A stretch of DNA of 64,000 nt, taken from contig NZ_MRCS01000009.1 in assembly GCF_002303925.1 (NCBI RefSeq), forward strand, positions 62,001-126,000, written 5' to 3'. Both the position numbers and the translations under genes were made by a program. Position 1 is the stretch's first letter. The number at the start of each line of letters is the position of its first letter. The notes under the pieces were generated by a model. That model had not been told where the DNA came from and did no database searches. It worked only from the letters and a program-made list of their open reading frames with translations. Origin of the DNA: Pseudomonas sp. ACN8. GTDB taxonomy: Bacteria > Pseudomonadota > Gammaproteobacteria > Pseudomonadales > Pseudomonadaceae. This document shows, piece by piece, positions 34,603-44,035 of the stretch.

Positions 34603-34612
34603 TGGTATACCA
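34603..34612. promoter_or_regulatory. Operator copy 6 upstream of the main catabolic operon
   Basis: TGGTATACCATAATAC, 40 bases before the DUF1185 start. On the minus strand the TATTAT just before the palindrome can serve as the -10 element, so a bound repressor would sit on the transcription start. Confidence 0.65.
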
Positions 34613-34814
34613 TAATACCGGAAGTACAAGACCCTGAACGGAGTTTCTGGCTGGATGGCACGCAAAAATGTGCGTCACGGGCAGCAGCGGACAAACGGCA
34701 GGCACAGGCTTACGCCGGGCACAGGCCCGGCATGGGGGAGGAGAGAAGGGTAAGGAAGGGGATCAGCGGTGATGCGGCGTCAAGCGGTGCGTCGGGTTTG
34801 CTACCGGCTGTCCA

Positions 34815-35912
34815 TCAGGACTTCGCCTCCTTCGTCCCCAGCACATCACGGATGTTGTCCACCACATTGCTGTCTTTGATCACATCGTTGAGCCAACCCT
34901 CGAGCGGCATGTTGCCCCATTTGATCGCGCGTTCGATCAGGTAGGGGACAGGGCTCTGGGGTTCGGTCTGCTTGAAGAACTGTGCGATACCCGCCAGCAG
35001 GGTGAATGCCTCGTCACGGGTCTGTGGCGTGGTGCGCAGCGGTGTGACTGGGATGTCTTGCTGGGTCTGGGTCATTGCGGCACCTGCATGTTGTGCGCCA
35101 GCGCTTTCGGAGACGACCGGGGTGGGCGCGGTAGGCGCCGGGTGCAATTCGATGCCGCGATCCTTGAGCAGTTTCTCGGCCAGTTGGCCGGCGCGGGACA
35201 ACACGTCATGGAGCCCGGCAAAGCTTGGCGCGTCATTGCCGAACAGCCTGTCAGCGGTGCTCTGCAGTTGCTGGCAGGCCTTCAGGCTGGCGGCGATTTC
35301 GCCGGCTTTCTGGCGCAGGTGATCGGAGTCGGTCAGCACCACCGAACGCTGGAACACCTCGGCGTTGATCTTGCCTTCGTCGAGGGCGGCGCGCATGGCA
35401 TGGGGGTTCTGCAACGCCAGGTTTTCGACATGCCTGGACTCGTCATAGCGCAGCAGGCCGTACTGTTGGCCTTGGGTGATCGGCAGTCCGCCCACGACAT
35501 CCGCCAGGGTCGTTTTCATCCACGCCAGGCGGGCAGCGCGTTCATCGACCCCATCCTCGAGGGAGGGGAAGAGGCCGGTCCAGAAATTGTCCAGCAGGCG
35601 TTCGGCCAGGGTCAGGCCGAAGGTGATACCGGTGAAATGATGCTTGTGCGCCAAGGCTTCGCTGAGCCAGGCGACGAGCATCAGGTCCTTGCTCTGTCGA
35701 GCCAGGCCTTGGGCCGCCAGGGTGAGGGTCAGATCCCAGTCGGATGACTTCAGGTCGGTTTGCCAGTCACCCTGGGTCAGGTAATCGGGGTCTGCTCGCC
35801 GGGCTTCTTTCACCTGATCGAACAAGGTGGAAAAGCTCAGGTCTTCGCCACTCCCCTCATTGATGGGCGCGGTCAGTTCGGCCAGCGAAAGGTCGTTGAG
35901 AAATTCAGACAT
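34815..35912 (-). CDS. tssA: T6SS protein TssA
   Basis: A 365-residue TssA: N-terminal ImpA_N region (about 1-140; LTQGDWQTDL, SKDLMLVAWLSEALAHK, WTGLFP) and a C-terminal PVPYLIERAIKWGNMPLEGWLNDVI segment typical of short, ring-forming TssA proteins. It caps the growing sheath/tube and recruits baseplate parts in the cytoplasm. It is last in the T6SS series, separated from hcp by a strong hairpin. The 251-base gap on its 3' side (34564-34814) shows no gene. Confidence 0.85.
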   Translation of the reverse strand: MSEFLNDLSLAELTAPINEGSGEDLSFSTLFDQVKEARRADPDYLTQGDWQTDLKSSDWDLTLTLAAQGLARQSKDLMLVAWLSEALAHKHHFTGITFGLTLAERLLDNFWTGLFPSLEDGVDERAARLAWMKTTLADVVGGLPITQGQQYGLLRYDESRHVENLALQNPHAMRAALDEGKINAEVFQRSVVLTDSDHLRQKAGEIAASLKACQQLQSTADRLFGNDAPSFAGLHDVLSRAGQLAEKLLKDRGIELHPAPTAPTPVVSESAGAQHAGAAMTQTQQDIPVTPLRTTPQTRDEAFTLLAGIAQFFKQTEPQSPVPYLIERAIKWGNMPLEGWLNDVIKDSNVVDNIRDVLGTKEAKS

Positions 35913-35938
35913 GGGAAACTCTGATCAGAATAGAAGAA

Positions 35939-35965
35939 CACCGCGCCTGCCGGGCAGGCGCGGTG
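35939..35965. terminator. Strong hairpin after hcp
   Basis: A perfect 12-bp GC-rich stem (CACCGCGCCTGC/GCAGGCGCGGTG) with a 3-base loop lies between hcp and tssA. On the minus strand a short TTCTTCT follows, so it may be a partial terminator or an mRNA stabiliser that sets high hcp but low tssA output. Confidence 0.6.
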
Positions 35966-36006
35966 CCGAAAACGAGCCGCGTGCGCGGCCCGTCATTACT
36001 GCGGTG

Positions 36007-36525
36007 TTATGCGAAAACCTTGTTCGCGGTGCGATCCCAGCCACCGGTGACGTTACCGCCGCCCTGGCCATCGGCACGGCTTTGTTGGGTGTAGGTGGTC
36101 TTGATGCGGGCGAAGTTGAAGCTGATTTCCTCGATCGGCAGATCGCCAACCGCTTTGTCTTCACCGTTCTGGCTGCCGCCAGCGACCGCTTTCACGGACG
36201 ACACCACGACTTCTTCCAGGTTGATGGTCAGGTAGGTGACCTTGTCGCCACCGGCACGGTTCACGTTCAGCTGGATCTTGGCGATGTGCGTACCTTTGCA
36301 GCAGGCTTCGAACAGCTTGGCGGAAGCCTTGTCCACGGCTTTGCGGATGCTGAAGTCGCTCAACGCAACACGCTCCGACGAAGCACCGCCCGAAGAGCTG
36401 GCCGTCGCGGAAGTCGCTTGGGTTGCGCCGTACTCGTAGCCCAGCACTTCGATCCAATCCTTGTGTTTGTCGTCCAGAACTTCACCAGGAATGCCGTCGA
36501 TCTGGATGTATGCGTCAAATGCCAT
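36007..36525 (-). CDS. hcp: T6SS tube protein Hcp
   Basis: A 172-residue Hcp: MAFDAYIQIDGIPGEV opening, SDFSIRKAVDKASAKLFEACCKGTH and VTYLTINLEEVVVSSVKA are classical. Hexamers stack into the inner tube and are secreted. A Ser/Ala/Gly-rich loop (TSATASSSGGASS) sits near residue 40. The AAGGAG site is very strong, fitting abundant expression. The 160-base gap upstream probably has its own promoter. Confidence 0.95.
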   Translation of the reverse strand: MAFDAYIQIDGIPGEVLDDKHKDWIEVLGYEYGATQATSATASSSGGASSERVALSDFSIRKAVDKASAKLFEACCKGTHIAKIQLNVNRAGGDKVTYLTINLEEVVVSSVKAVAGGSQNGEDKAVGDLPIEEISFNFARIKTTYTQQSRADGQGGGNVTGGWDRTANKVFA

Positions 36526-36688
36526 TTCTTTTTTCTCCTTACCTTCATTTAAAGGGATGTCACCTGCAAGCAGGTCGCAGCCCTTCGTTTTAACCTCTTT
36601 GAATCGATCAACAGAGGTGTCTTATGCCGGCCCGGGCCTCTCGTCGAGATGACCCGGGTACCGGTATTTCTTCACAAGGCGCGCATGC

Positions 36689-39163
36689 TCAGTTGAGTGC
36701 CCGCACTTCGATTTCTACCCGCCGGTTAGGCTCCAGGCAGCGGATCAGCTGCGCTCTTGGCTGTTTCATATCGCACTTGACCAAGGGCTTGTTGCTGCCT
36801 TCGCCGACGGCTTCGACCAGCTCGCCGGGCACGCCTTTGCCCACCAGGTAGGTCTTGATGGTTTGTGCCCGCTGTTTGGAAACCTGCAAGTTGCCTTGGG
36901 GATCGCCGAGTTGATCGGCATGCCCGGCGATGATGATTTTTCCGATGTTGGGGGTGCTGAGCAGCTTGCCGGCGATCGCGCTGAGCTGGCTTTGGCCTTC
37001 GGTCTTCAGGCTCTGGAAATCCGCACGGGCGAAAGCGAACAGGGTGTCCGACTCCAGCGTGATGGTTTCGATCGAGCGCAACGACTGGGTCAGCAGGCTG
37101 TTGATGTAGTTGCGCGAGCTGGAGATCAGGAACGCGTTATCGAGGATCCGCGGCACGTCCGGCTGGTGGATCTGGTCGCTGTAGAAATTGATCTGGCGGC
37201 TGGCGAATTCATAGTCAGAGGCGGCGATACTGGCATTGCCGACCTGACGGGCAATCGCCGGGTACCAGTAATCCGGGATTTTCGCTTTCAGGAACCCAGG
37301 GTCGGCCTTTTCCCGTTGTGCACGGGACAGCATGACGTAGGTGTCCAGCGTCGCCTTGCCGAAACCGGCGATGGACTGCGCCCGGTTGTCGTTGGGCAGG
37401 GCCTTGGGCTCGACGCTGTCCACGCCGGTCACGGGCATCAACTCTTTGGCGTTGCGCTGATAGACCTTGAGGGTGGTCAGCAAGTACAGCGAGCGGGTCA
37501 GGTTGTCGGCCGTGGGCTTGAGCATCACGCTTTCCAGCCGGTCGAAATAGCGGCTGCGCACCAGTGGCTCTACCTTGTGGCCTTGATAGAGCCCCAGGCG
37601 CATGCGCAGCGGCACACCTTCGTCGTGGTGTTGCGCGTAATAGTGCGCGGTCCAGAAACGCAGGCGGTCCAGGGTTTGCCAATCGGTGTACTGAGCGGGT
37701 ACTGAACGGTCGTCGACGCCAGCCTGGGTCAGTTCTGCCGAGAGGCTTTGCAGGGTGTTTTTGTTGTTGACGTACGACCAGCCCAACAGGCTGCACAGCA
37801 GTACCGCGACCAGTCCGGCGCCGCCGATCCAGGTCGCCCGGCGCCGACGCTCGCGGTGGTTGGTGGTGTACAGCGCCACCAGGTGCTGGTCGGGAATGAT
37901 GACTTTGCGGAACAGACTGTTGATGAACAAGGGGCGCGGTTGCGCGTGACCGTTGGCGATCTCCCGATCGCCCTCCAGGGAAAAGCGCTCCGTCACCTGC
38001 CGTGCGTGTCCGCCCATTTCCGGCTGGTCTGCATCCAGCGCGCTGGTGAAATAGAAGCCGCGCAGCAGTTCCGCACTTTGATAAGGGTTGGCGCGCAACA
38101 GGGCATCGACGAACAGTTGCAGCCGTGGTTTGAGGGCCGCCAGTTCCAGCGGGAACCGATACACCGCCGAATCCTGGCGGGTGATCTGGATGTCCTGAGT
38201 GACCAATTGCTGGCTGGCCACCTGGTGCCAGTAGCTGACCAGTTCGTCCATCGCGACGCCGAAGCGCTGGCCCCAGTCGGCCTGTTCGTAACCTTTGTGG
38301 GAGAAGGTCTTGCCCATCACTTCGCCGCGCGCGGTTTCATCGAGTTGGCGATAGAAGGGCGCGAAACCCGGCACCAGGTCGCACTTGGTGAACACCAGGT
38401 ACACCGGCAGCCGCACTTCCAGCAAGGCATGGGTTTCCTGAATGCGTTCGCGCAGACGCTTGGCGATGCGCTCCTGATCTTCGAGCGAGGCTTGCAGGAT
38501 GTCGTGGATGCTGACGGTGACGATCAGGCCATTGAGCGGCCGACGCTGGCGATGCTGGCGCAGCAGCTGGAGGAACGCGCGCCATTTGCCGGCCTCTTCC
38601 TGGTTGTTCATGTAGCGGCCGGCGGTGTCCAGCAGCACGGCTTCGGAGCTGAAGAACCAGTCGCAGTTGCGCGTACCACCCAGACCGGCGACTCGCACGC
38701 CCTCACGCTCGGCATAGGGGAAGTTGAGTCCCGACTGGTAGAGCATGGTGCTTTTGCCCGCTGCTGGCTGACCGACCACCAGGTACCAGGGCAGGGCATA
38801 CAGCGCATCCTTGGGGTTGCTGCCCCGTGGCTTGTTGCTGTGCAAGCGCTCGATGCTCTGCAAGAGACGCTCGCGCAACAGGCTGACTTCCTCGCGATCC
38901 GCCGGGCTCGCGTTCAATACCGCCTGATCGGCATCCTCGCGCAGCAGGCCTTCGAGGTCGTGATGCCGGGACACGCCTCGATTAAGCAGCAGCACATAAC
39001 CGGCGGACAACACCAGGAACACACCGATGCCGGTCAGCAGGCTGTTGAGCGAACTGAAGCCGAACGCACGCCCGATGCCCCACACCACGAAGATCGCGAG
39101 GAAAAAACACACCCCCAGGATGTAGGGTTGATAGCGCAAGAAGTAATACTTGATCTTGTTCAT
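36689..39163 (-). CDS. Short TssM-like protein with C-terminal OmpA domain
   Basis: An 824-residue hybrid. Two N-terminal transmembrane helices (about 14-60), an IcmF-type NTPase domain with Walker A GQPAAGKST (131-139), a third helix near 440-460, and a C-terminal OmpA-type peptidoglycan-binding domain (about 705-822; HADQLGDPQGN...RAQTIKTYL...NRRVEIEV). It resembles the first half of TssM with its periplasmic half replaced by an anchor to the cell wall. Since TssL here lacks an OmpA domain, this protein probably anchors the membrane complex. ATG overlaps the tagF stop. Confidence 0.8.
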   Translation of the reverse strand: MNKIKYYFLRYQPYILGVCFFLAIFVVWGIGRAFGFSSLNSLLTGIGVFLVLSAGYVLLLNRGVSRHHDLEGLLREDADQAVLNASPADREEVSLLRERLLQSIERLHSNKPRGSNPKDALYALPWYLVVGQPAAGKSTMLYQSGLNFPYAEREGVRVAGLGGTRNCDWFFSSEAVLLDTAGRYMNNQEEAGKWRAFLQLLRQHRQRRPLNGLIVTVSIHDILQASLEDQERIAKRLRERIQETHALLEVRLPVYLVFTKCDLVPGFAPFYRQLDETARGEVMGKTFSHKGYEQADWGQRFGVAMDELVSYWHQVASQQLVTQDIQITRQDSAVYRFPLELAALKPRLQLFVDALLRANPYQSAELLRGFYFTSALDADQPEMGGHARQVTERFSLEGDREIANGHAQPRPLFINSLFRKVIIPDQHLVALYTTNHRERRRRATWIGGAGLVAVLLCSLLGWSYVNNKNTLQSLSAELTQAGVDDRSVPAQYTDWQTLDRLRFWTAHYYAQHHDEGVPLRMRLGLYQGHKVEPLVRSRYFDRLESVMLKPTADNLTRSLYLLTTLKVYQRNAKELMPVTGVDSVEPKALPNDNRAQSIAGFGKATLDTYVMLSRAQREKADPGFLKAKIPDYWYPAIARQVGNASIAASDYEFASRQINFYSDQIHQPDVPRILDNAFLISSSRNYINSLLTQSLRSIETITLESDTLFAFARADFQSLKTEGQSQLSAIAGKLLSTPNIGKIIIAGHADQLGDPQGNLQVSKQRAQTIKTYLVGKGVPGELVEAVGEGSNKPLVKCDMKQPRAQLIRCLEPNRRVEIEVRALN

Positions 39164-40086
39164 ACAGGCTTCGAATCCAGGGCATCGACAAAACGGTCGA
39201 TAACGTCACCCAGAGGGCGGTCGATTTCGGGAAAGGCGTGTGTGCGGTGGTGCTCGTCAAAGGCATCGAAAGACGCCAGCACGTCATAGCTCTGCGAACG
39301 GTCAGCGATGCCGGTCAGCAGGCGATAGGCATCACTGGTATTGCGTGAGGCAAAACAGATCAGCCGGGGCCGCATGAAGTCGTCCGCCAGCAGGCTGATC
39401 TGTGGCACGGCGCGCTCCGGGGTCATTTGCGTCAGCCAGGTGACCCACAGATCGGCAGTCGGATTTTTCAAACCCCTTTCCGCCGGCAAGGGCAGGGCGA
39501 TGCCTATGGACGTTGCGTGATCCAGATGCCTTTTAAGGGCCTGAAGCCGGGTCAATACGGCGTTGGTGACGAACTCGGGGTAGGTGCCCTGGAGCGCACA
39601 AGCGATGTCCCGCAGATTGAAATTCACCAGGAACTTGTCATGCACGCGCCGGAACAACTCGAAGTCCTGGCCTTGCAACGGGCGCAGGGCCTTGATGCGG
39701 TCGAACAGCACCGAAGTGCTTTCGCCCTGGACGGCCATGTGCAGCAAGGGCCTGATCTGCCCGCTGAACAATTCGCCCAGGGTGAACGGATTGACCAGAG
39801 GCTCGGCTTCGCTGGCCTTGAGGGTCTGGAAAATGAAAAACGGATAGCGCCGCCCACTCGAATCCTTCGAGCTGATCAGCCCGCCCAGCAGCCAGTTGCC
39901 GCTGCGCGCCCGGTAACTGAAAAAGCACAGCGGCAATCCGTCGAACAGCTTGCGCCAGTCTTCGCTATGCTGCAGGGCGGCCAGCGCCCCTTGCAGCCAG
40001 CTATCGAACTCGCAGACGTCGTCGCCCGCACCTTGCAGGCTGACGAAGTCCGGGCTCGCGGGCACCTTGCCGAAGCAGCCGATCAT
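39160..40086 (-). CDS. tagF: T6SS-associated protein TagF (ImpM/SciT)
   Basis: A 308-residue protein opening MIGCFGKVPASPDFVSLQGAGD, the TagF/ImpM signature, followed by WLLGGLISSKDSSGRRYPFFIF. In P. aeruginosa TagF acts post-translationally to restrain T6SS assembly. There is no fused PP2C phosphatase domain. It starts 32 bases after tssM and overlaps the TssM-like/OmpA gene. Confidence 0.85.
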   Translation of the reverse strand: MIGCFGKVPASPDFVSLQGAGDDVCEFDSWLQGALAALQHSEDWRKLFDGLPLCFFSYRARSGNWLLGGLISSKDSSGRRYPFFIFQTLKASEAEPLVNPFTLGELFSGQIRPLLHMAVQGESTSVLFDRIKALRPLQGQDFELFRRVHDKFLVNFNLRDIACALQGTYPEFVTNAVLTRLQALKRHLDHATSIGIALPLPAERGLKNPTADLWVTWLTQMTPERAVPQISLLADDFMRPRLICFASRNTSDAYRLLTGIADRSQSYDVLASFDAFDEHHRTHAFPEIDRPLGDVIDRFVDALDSKPV

Positions 40087-40117
40087 TGGCCAAAACCCTG
40101 CTTCAAGGTTCGGCGGC

Positions 40118-43100
40118 TCACAGCGCTTGACCTTCTTTGGCGTTGAGCGCGCTCAAGGCCTTGACGTTGGCCAGGTCCGTCAGCTTGACGCCACCGTAGT
40201 TGCGCACGGCGAGGCTGACCGGTCCACTGCTGGTGTTCCAGCTGAAGCGTTGCTGGATGCCGTCCAGATCGCTGACCCGTGCGCTGTCGTTCATGCGCAG
40301 CAGGCCCCAGCGGCCCGGGTAGTCGAACACCGTGATGCGCTCGCCGCTCAGGGTGACCACATCCAGGCGAGCGCCCGGCGTGGTGGTCGTGCCCGGCCAC
40401 GAGAAACGGCTCCAGCTGGTCTTGCCGTTGCGGTAGTGCTGCACCTGGCCGTCGAGGGTGAAGATGATGTCGGTGAGGTTGGCGGAAGGTTCGAGCATGA
40501 TCTCGAAGCCGTTGTCGCGGTCCGACAGGCTGGCGATCACCTGGCCCAACGAGCTGGCCTTGTCGATGCTGTTGACCATGTTCGGGTTGACCAGCGGCGT
40601 AGCCTTGCTGTTGCTGCTCATCCCCAGGCCTTCGCCACCGGACAGGTTGCCGATTTCGTTGCGCTTGAAGTTCGGCAGCAGCCCGGATTCCGGGTCGACG
40701 AAACGCTGCAGATCCTTGACCGAGGCTTCATTGCGGCTGCCGGGTGCAATCGGGTAACGGTGCGCCATGACCTGCTCCCAGGGCTTGGCAATCTGCTGTG
40801 CCCAGGCCTTGGCAATCTGTTGGCCGGCCGGGTCTCGCAGGGTTTCCCAGGCAAACTGGATCGGCAGGCTGAACAGGCCCTGCAACGAATCGGACAGACC
40901 GCCCTGGCTGGTGTCGACGGTGGTCTCGACATAGTTGCGCACGCTGGTCACTTCACTTGGCAGCCCTTCAAGGGTTTCACTGATCAGCTGCTTGCTGCTC
41001 TTGCCAACATCCTGTGAGCGCTGGATGTTGTTCATCCGCACCTTGAGCTTGCGCAGGGCCGCGAGGTAGCGGTCCATGATCGTGCTGTCGGCACCTTCGG
41101 CGTTCTGCACCGCGAACACCCGCGACACAGATTCGAAGCGCTTCGCCAGGCTGCCGTCGTCGACCGCCGGCAAAGGCGAAATCAGCGCGCCTGGCGAGGT
41201 GTTCTTGCCGTCGATGATCCCGGTGACGCTGCTCCAGAATCCGTCATCGGGCTTGATGCCCGCTTGCAGGGTTTCGCGAGGGGCGGGGACGTCCCATTGG
41301 GTGTTGTCATTGACCGCCGCCAGGAGGGTTTTCACCGGCGAGTTCTGCACGTCGCTGAGCAGCGACAGTTGCTGGGTCGCATTGGCCATGTCGGTGAAAT
41401 GACGAACGCCAACGCTGTCGATGAAGGTGTACCAGGCCTGGGTGTAGTCACGCTTGTAGCGCGTCATGAACTCACGGATGAAGTTGGCTTTCTGCACGAT
41501 GCTGTCGCCGCCTTCGCCGTCGAGCACCCAGTCCGATTCGTTTTGCAGGTTGCCCGACACCAGCTTGATCAGCTCGGGCTTGACGAACTGTTCCCAGCCC
41601 TGACGGGTGAAAATCGCCGGGACCGCTTCGGAGCCGTACAGCAACTGACGGCCCGGCATTGGCACCAGGTCGCTCAAGCCGACGGCCGGGAACTGTCGGC
41701 TGGATTCCAGTTGCAGACGCAGGTATTCACGGTCCACCAGCGAGCTGGAAATCATGAAGGACTTCAGGCTATTGCGGGTCTCGTTGATGAGTTGCTCGTT
41801 GCGCGACAAGGTCGGTGCCTGACCATTCTTGAGCAATTGCACGTAGACCGGCGCGTTGTCCTCAATCACCGCTGTACTGACAGGGTTGTCGGCACTGGCG
41901 GTATTGGCCCAGGCAGCCGGCAACGCAGCCGCCACGAACTCCGGATCCGGGTGAGTGGTGGGTTGAGTCAGCATCAGGTAGAGCTTGAGCGCGTTATAGG
42001 ATTCGATGATCGACGCCACTTGGCGCTCATCCAGTCGGCCCAACATTTCTTCGGACAACGACAGCCCGCCGGTGGTCGCCGACAGTTCAGCGGCATCGCT
42101 CGCCGTGGCAGGGTTGCGCAACGCTGTCAGGGCTTCGCCACGAGCCTTGTTGGCGGCGCCCTTGGCCGCACCGCTCAGCCGATTGGCCACATCGCCGGTG
42201 CTGCGCGGCACGTTATTCAAGCCGGTAGGCAGCTTCTGCCCCAGTGCCCGCGCCTTGGCAGAATTGGCCTTGGAAGGCACAGGCGCAAAGCTGTTCTGCG
42301 CATCCATGGTCTTGGCGAACTCATTGAATGCGCGCATCTGCAATTGCAGTTGCAAGGTGACAGGTTCCAGCGCCTGGGTGCGCAGTTGCTGCAAATAGGC
42401 GGCCTGCGCGGCGCGGTAGAGGTCGTCGCCACGATAGAGGCCAGCGCCGAGTTGCAGCGGCACACCTTTGGCCCGATGCTTCTCGATGGCCGAGAGTTGT
42501 TCGCGCAGCAGTTCCAGGCCCTGGCCCGAGGCGAGCAGCCCGGCACGGTCCGCAGACTGTTGCAGCTCAGTCAGTTGCTCGCGCAATGTGGCCAGCCACT
42601 GACGGTTGTTCTGGAACGACAGGGCTTGCCAGCCAATGAACGCAACCCCGGCCAGTACCGCCAGGCCCAGCAGGGCAGGGCTGGCGGAGGTGTTCTTGCC
42701 CAGGCGCGACTGATAGAGGGTCAGGTCGCGGTCCGGGAAGATCACCCGACGGAACGTATCGGTGATGAAGTAGCTGCGCTCGCTGATTTTCTTGCCGCTG
42801 CTTGGCTCGGGCTGCTCTTGTTCCGATTGCTCTTGGTCCGCTTGCAAGGCGAACGACTCGGCCAGGTCGTCTTCATACACCTGGCTCAGTTGCTGGTCGG
42901 TCTGCAGGGCGCTGGTGAAATACAGCCCGCGCAGTAACAGCGGCGCGCCGCTGCGACCGGTCTCGGCGAAGTGCTGGAGGAACTTCTCCAGCACGCCTGA
43001 AAGCTCGGCGAAATAGTTCGGGAAATTCAGCAGTGCGCTGTTGGCGTCGGCACCCAGCGCAATCATCTGCGCGTCGACGTGACGACGGATGTGGCTGTGC

Positions 43101-44005
43101 AAATTGGCCAGCTTGGCATCCAGCACCGGGCGCAGGCCCTGGTTGCGGATTTCGGACAAGCCGAAGGTCATGCCCAGCGGTTGCTGGCGCTCGTTCAGGT
43201 CCAGGCCTTCAAACGCCTGGCTGAAGCCTGGCAGTTGATCGGTCTTGCTCAGCATCAGGTAGATCGGTGGATTGGCGTCCAGGCAATCGTTGTATTCCTC
43301 GATGCGCGACACCAGTTGCGCGGCGAGCTCGTTGCGCTCGGCCGCGCTGTTCGCCAGCAGTTCAGGCAGGCTCACCACCAATACCAGACCGTTGACCGCA
43401 GCCTTGCTGCGCTGCTTTTTCAGCATGCGCAGGAAGGCGGCGAATTCGCTGGCCGACGGGTCGTCCCGCAGGTAACGGCCGGCCGTATCGATCATCACGG
43501 CCTCGGGGCTGAAATACCAATCGCAATGCTGGGTGCCGCTTTGTGTGTCGTTGGCGCTGCTGGCAATGCTTGCGGACAGGCCGGAGCGGGTCAGCAACGA
43601 GGTCTTGCCCGCTGCCGACATGCCGATCACCAGGTACCACGGCAAATCATAAAGCGCCGACGAGCCACCGCCGCCGGCCGAACGGTCGGCGCGCAGCATG
43701 GCGATGGCGTGCTTGAGGCGTTCATGTAATACTTGGCGGTCACGGAATTCGCCGCTCGACTTCAACGAACGATCCACTTCACGCTGCACCAGATTCTCAA
43801 GGTGTTGTTCAGTCCGGATACGCTTGTACTGACGCATTACGATGATCAGCAAGTAAAAGGCGCACAGGATCGCCATCGCCTCCAGCGTATAACCGCGCAA
43901 CCAGCTCACGTGCGGCGCAGCGAACCAGCAAACCGCCAGGCTCGCCAGCCACAGGACGGTGACGAGGAACCAAAAACTTTTCAACGAGCGCAATAATGTC
44001 TTCAT
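40118..44005 (-). CDS. tssM: T6SS membrane-complex protein TssM (IcmF)
   Basis: A 1295-residue IcmF: two N-terminal helices (about 12-55), an NTPase with Walker A GMSAAGKTS near residue 133, a third helix near 445-465, a long periplasmic region and the C-terminal beta domain (FTLDGQVQHYRNG...WPGTTTTPGARL). It spans the inner membrane and reaches TssJ. Length is normal. It follows tssL by 30 bases. Confidence 0.95.
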   Translation of the reverse strand: MKTLLRSLKSFWFLVTVLWLASLAVCWFAAPHVSWLRGYTLEAMAILCAFYLLIIVMRQYKRIRTEQHLENLVQREVDRSLKSSGEFRDRQVLHERLKHAIAMLRADRSAGGGGSSALYDLPWYLVIGMSAAGKTSLLTRSGLSASIASSANDTQSGTQHCDWYFSPEAVMIDTAGRYLRDDPSASEFAAFLRMLKKQRSKAAVNGLVLVVSLPELLANSAAERNELAAQLVSRIEEYNDCLDANPPIYLMLSKTDQLPGFSQAFEGLDLNERQQPLGMTFGLSEIRNQGLRPVLDAKLANLHSHIRRHVDAQMIALGADANSALLNFPNYFAELSGVLEKFLQHFAETGRSGAPLLLRGLYFTSALQTDQQLSQVYEDDLAESFALQADQEQSEQEQPEPSSGKKISERSYFITDTFRRVIFPDRDLTLYQSRLGKNTSASPALLGLAVLAGVAFIGWQALSFQNNRQWLATLREQLTELQQSADRAGLLASGQGLELLREQLSAIEKHRAKGVPLQLGAGLYRGDDLYRAAQAAYLQQLRTQALEPVTLQLQLQMRAFNEFAKTMDAQNSFAPVPSKANSAKARALGQKLPTGLNNVPRSTGDVANRLSGAAKGAANKARGEALTALRNPATASDAAELSATTGGLSLSEEMLGRLDERQVASIIESYNALKLYLMLTQPTTHPDPEFVAAALPAAWANTASADNPVSTAVIEDNAPVYVQLLKNGQAPTLSRNEQLINETRNSLKSFMISSSLVDREYLRLQLESSRQFPAVGLSDLVPMPGRQLLYGSEAVPAIFTRQGWEQFVKPELIKLVSGNLQNESDWVLDGEGGDSIVQKANFIREFMTRYKRDYTQAWYTFIDSVGVRHFTDMANATQQLSLLSDVQNSPVKTLLAAVNDNTQWDVPAPRETLQAGIKPDDGFWSSVTGIIDGKNTSPGALISPLPAVDDGSLAKRFESVSRVFAVQNAEGADSTIMDRYLAALRKLKVRMNNIQRSQDVGKSSKQLISETLEGLPSEVTSVRNYVETTVDTSQGGLSDSLQGLFSLPIQFAWETLRDPAGQQIAKAWAQQIAKPWEQVMAHRYPIAPGSRNEASVKDLQRFVDPESGLLPNFKRNEIGNLSGGEGLGMSSNSKATPLVNPNMVNSIDKASSLGQVIASLSDRDNGFEIMLEPSANLTDIIFTLDGQVQHYRNGKTSWSRFSWPGTTTTPGARLDVVTLSGERITVFDYPGRWGLLRMNDSARVSDLDGIQQRFSWNTSSGPVSLAVRNYGGVKLTDLANVKALSALNAKEGQAL

Positions 44006-44035
44006 GTCTTCCTGACTCGATTACCTGACCTGTTT

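Noticed and set aside
34712..34729. Hairpin GCCGGG-N6-CCCGGC before the T6SS end
   Set aside because: Short GC palindrome with no T-run on either strand; not convincing as a terminator.
41264..42937. 557-codon plus-strand open frame
   Set aside because: Antisense to tssM in high-GC DNA; no recognisable motif.
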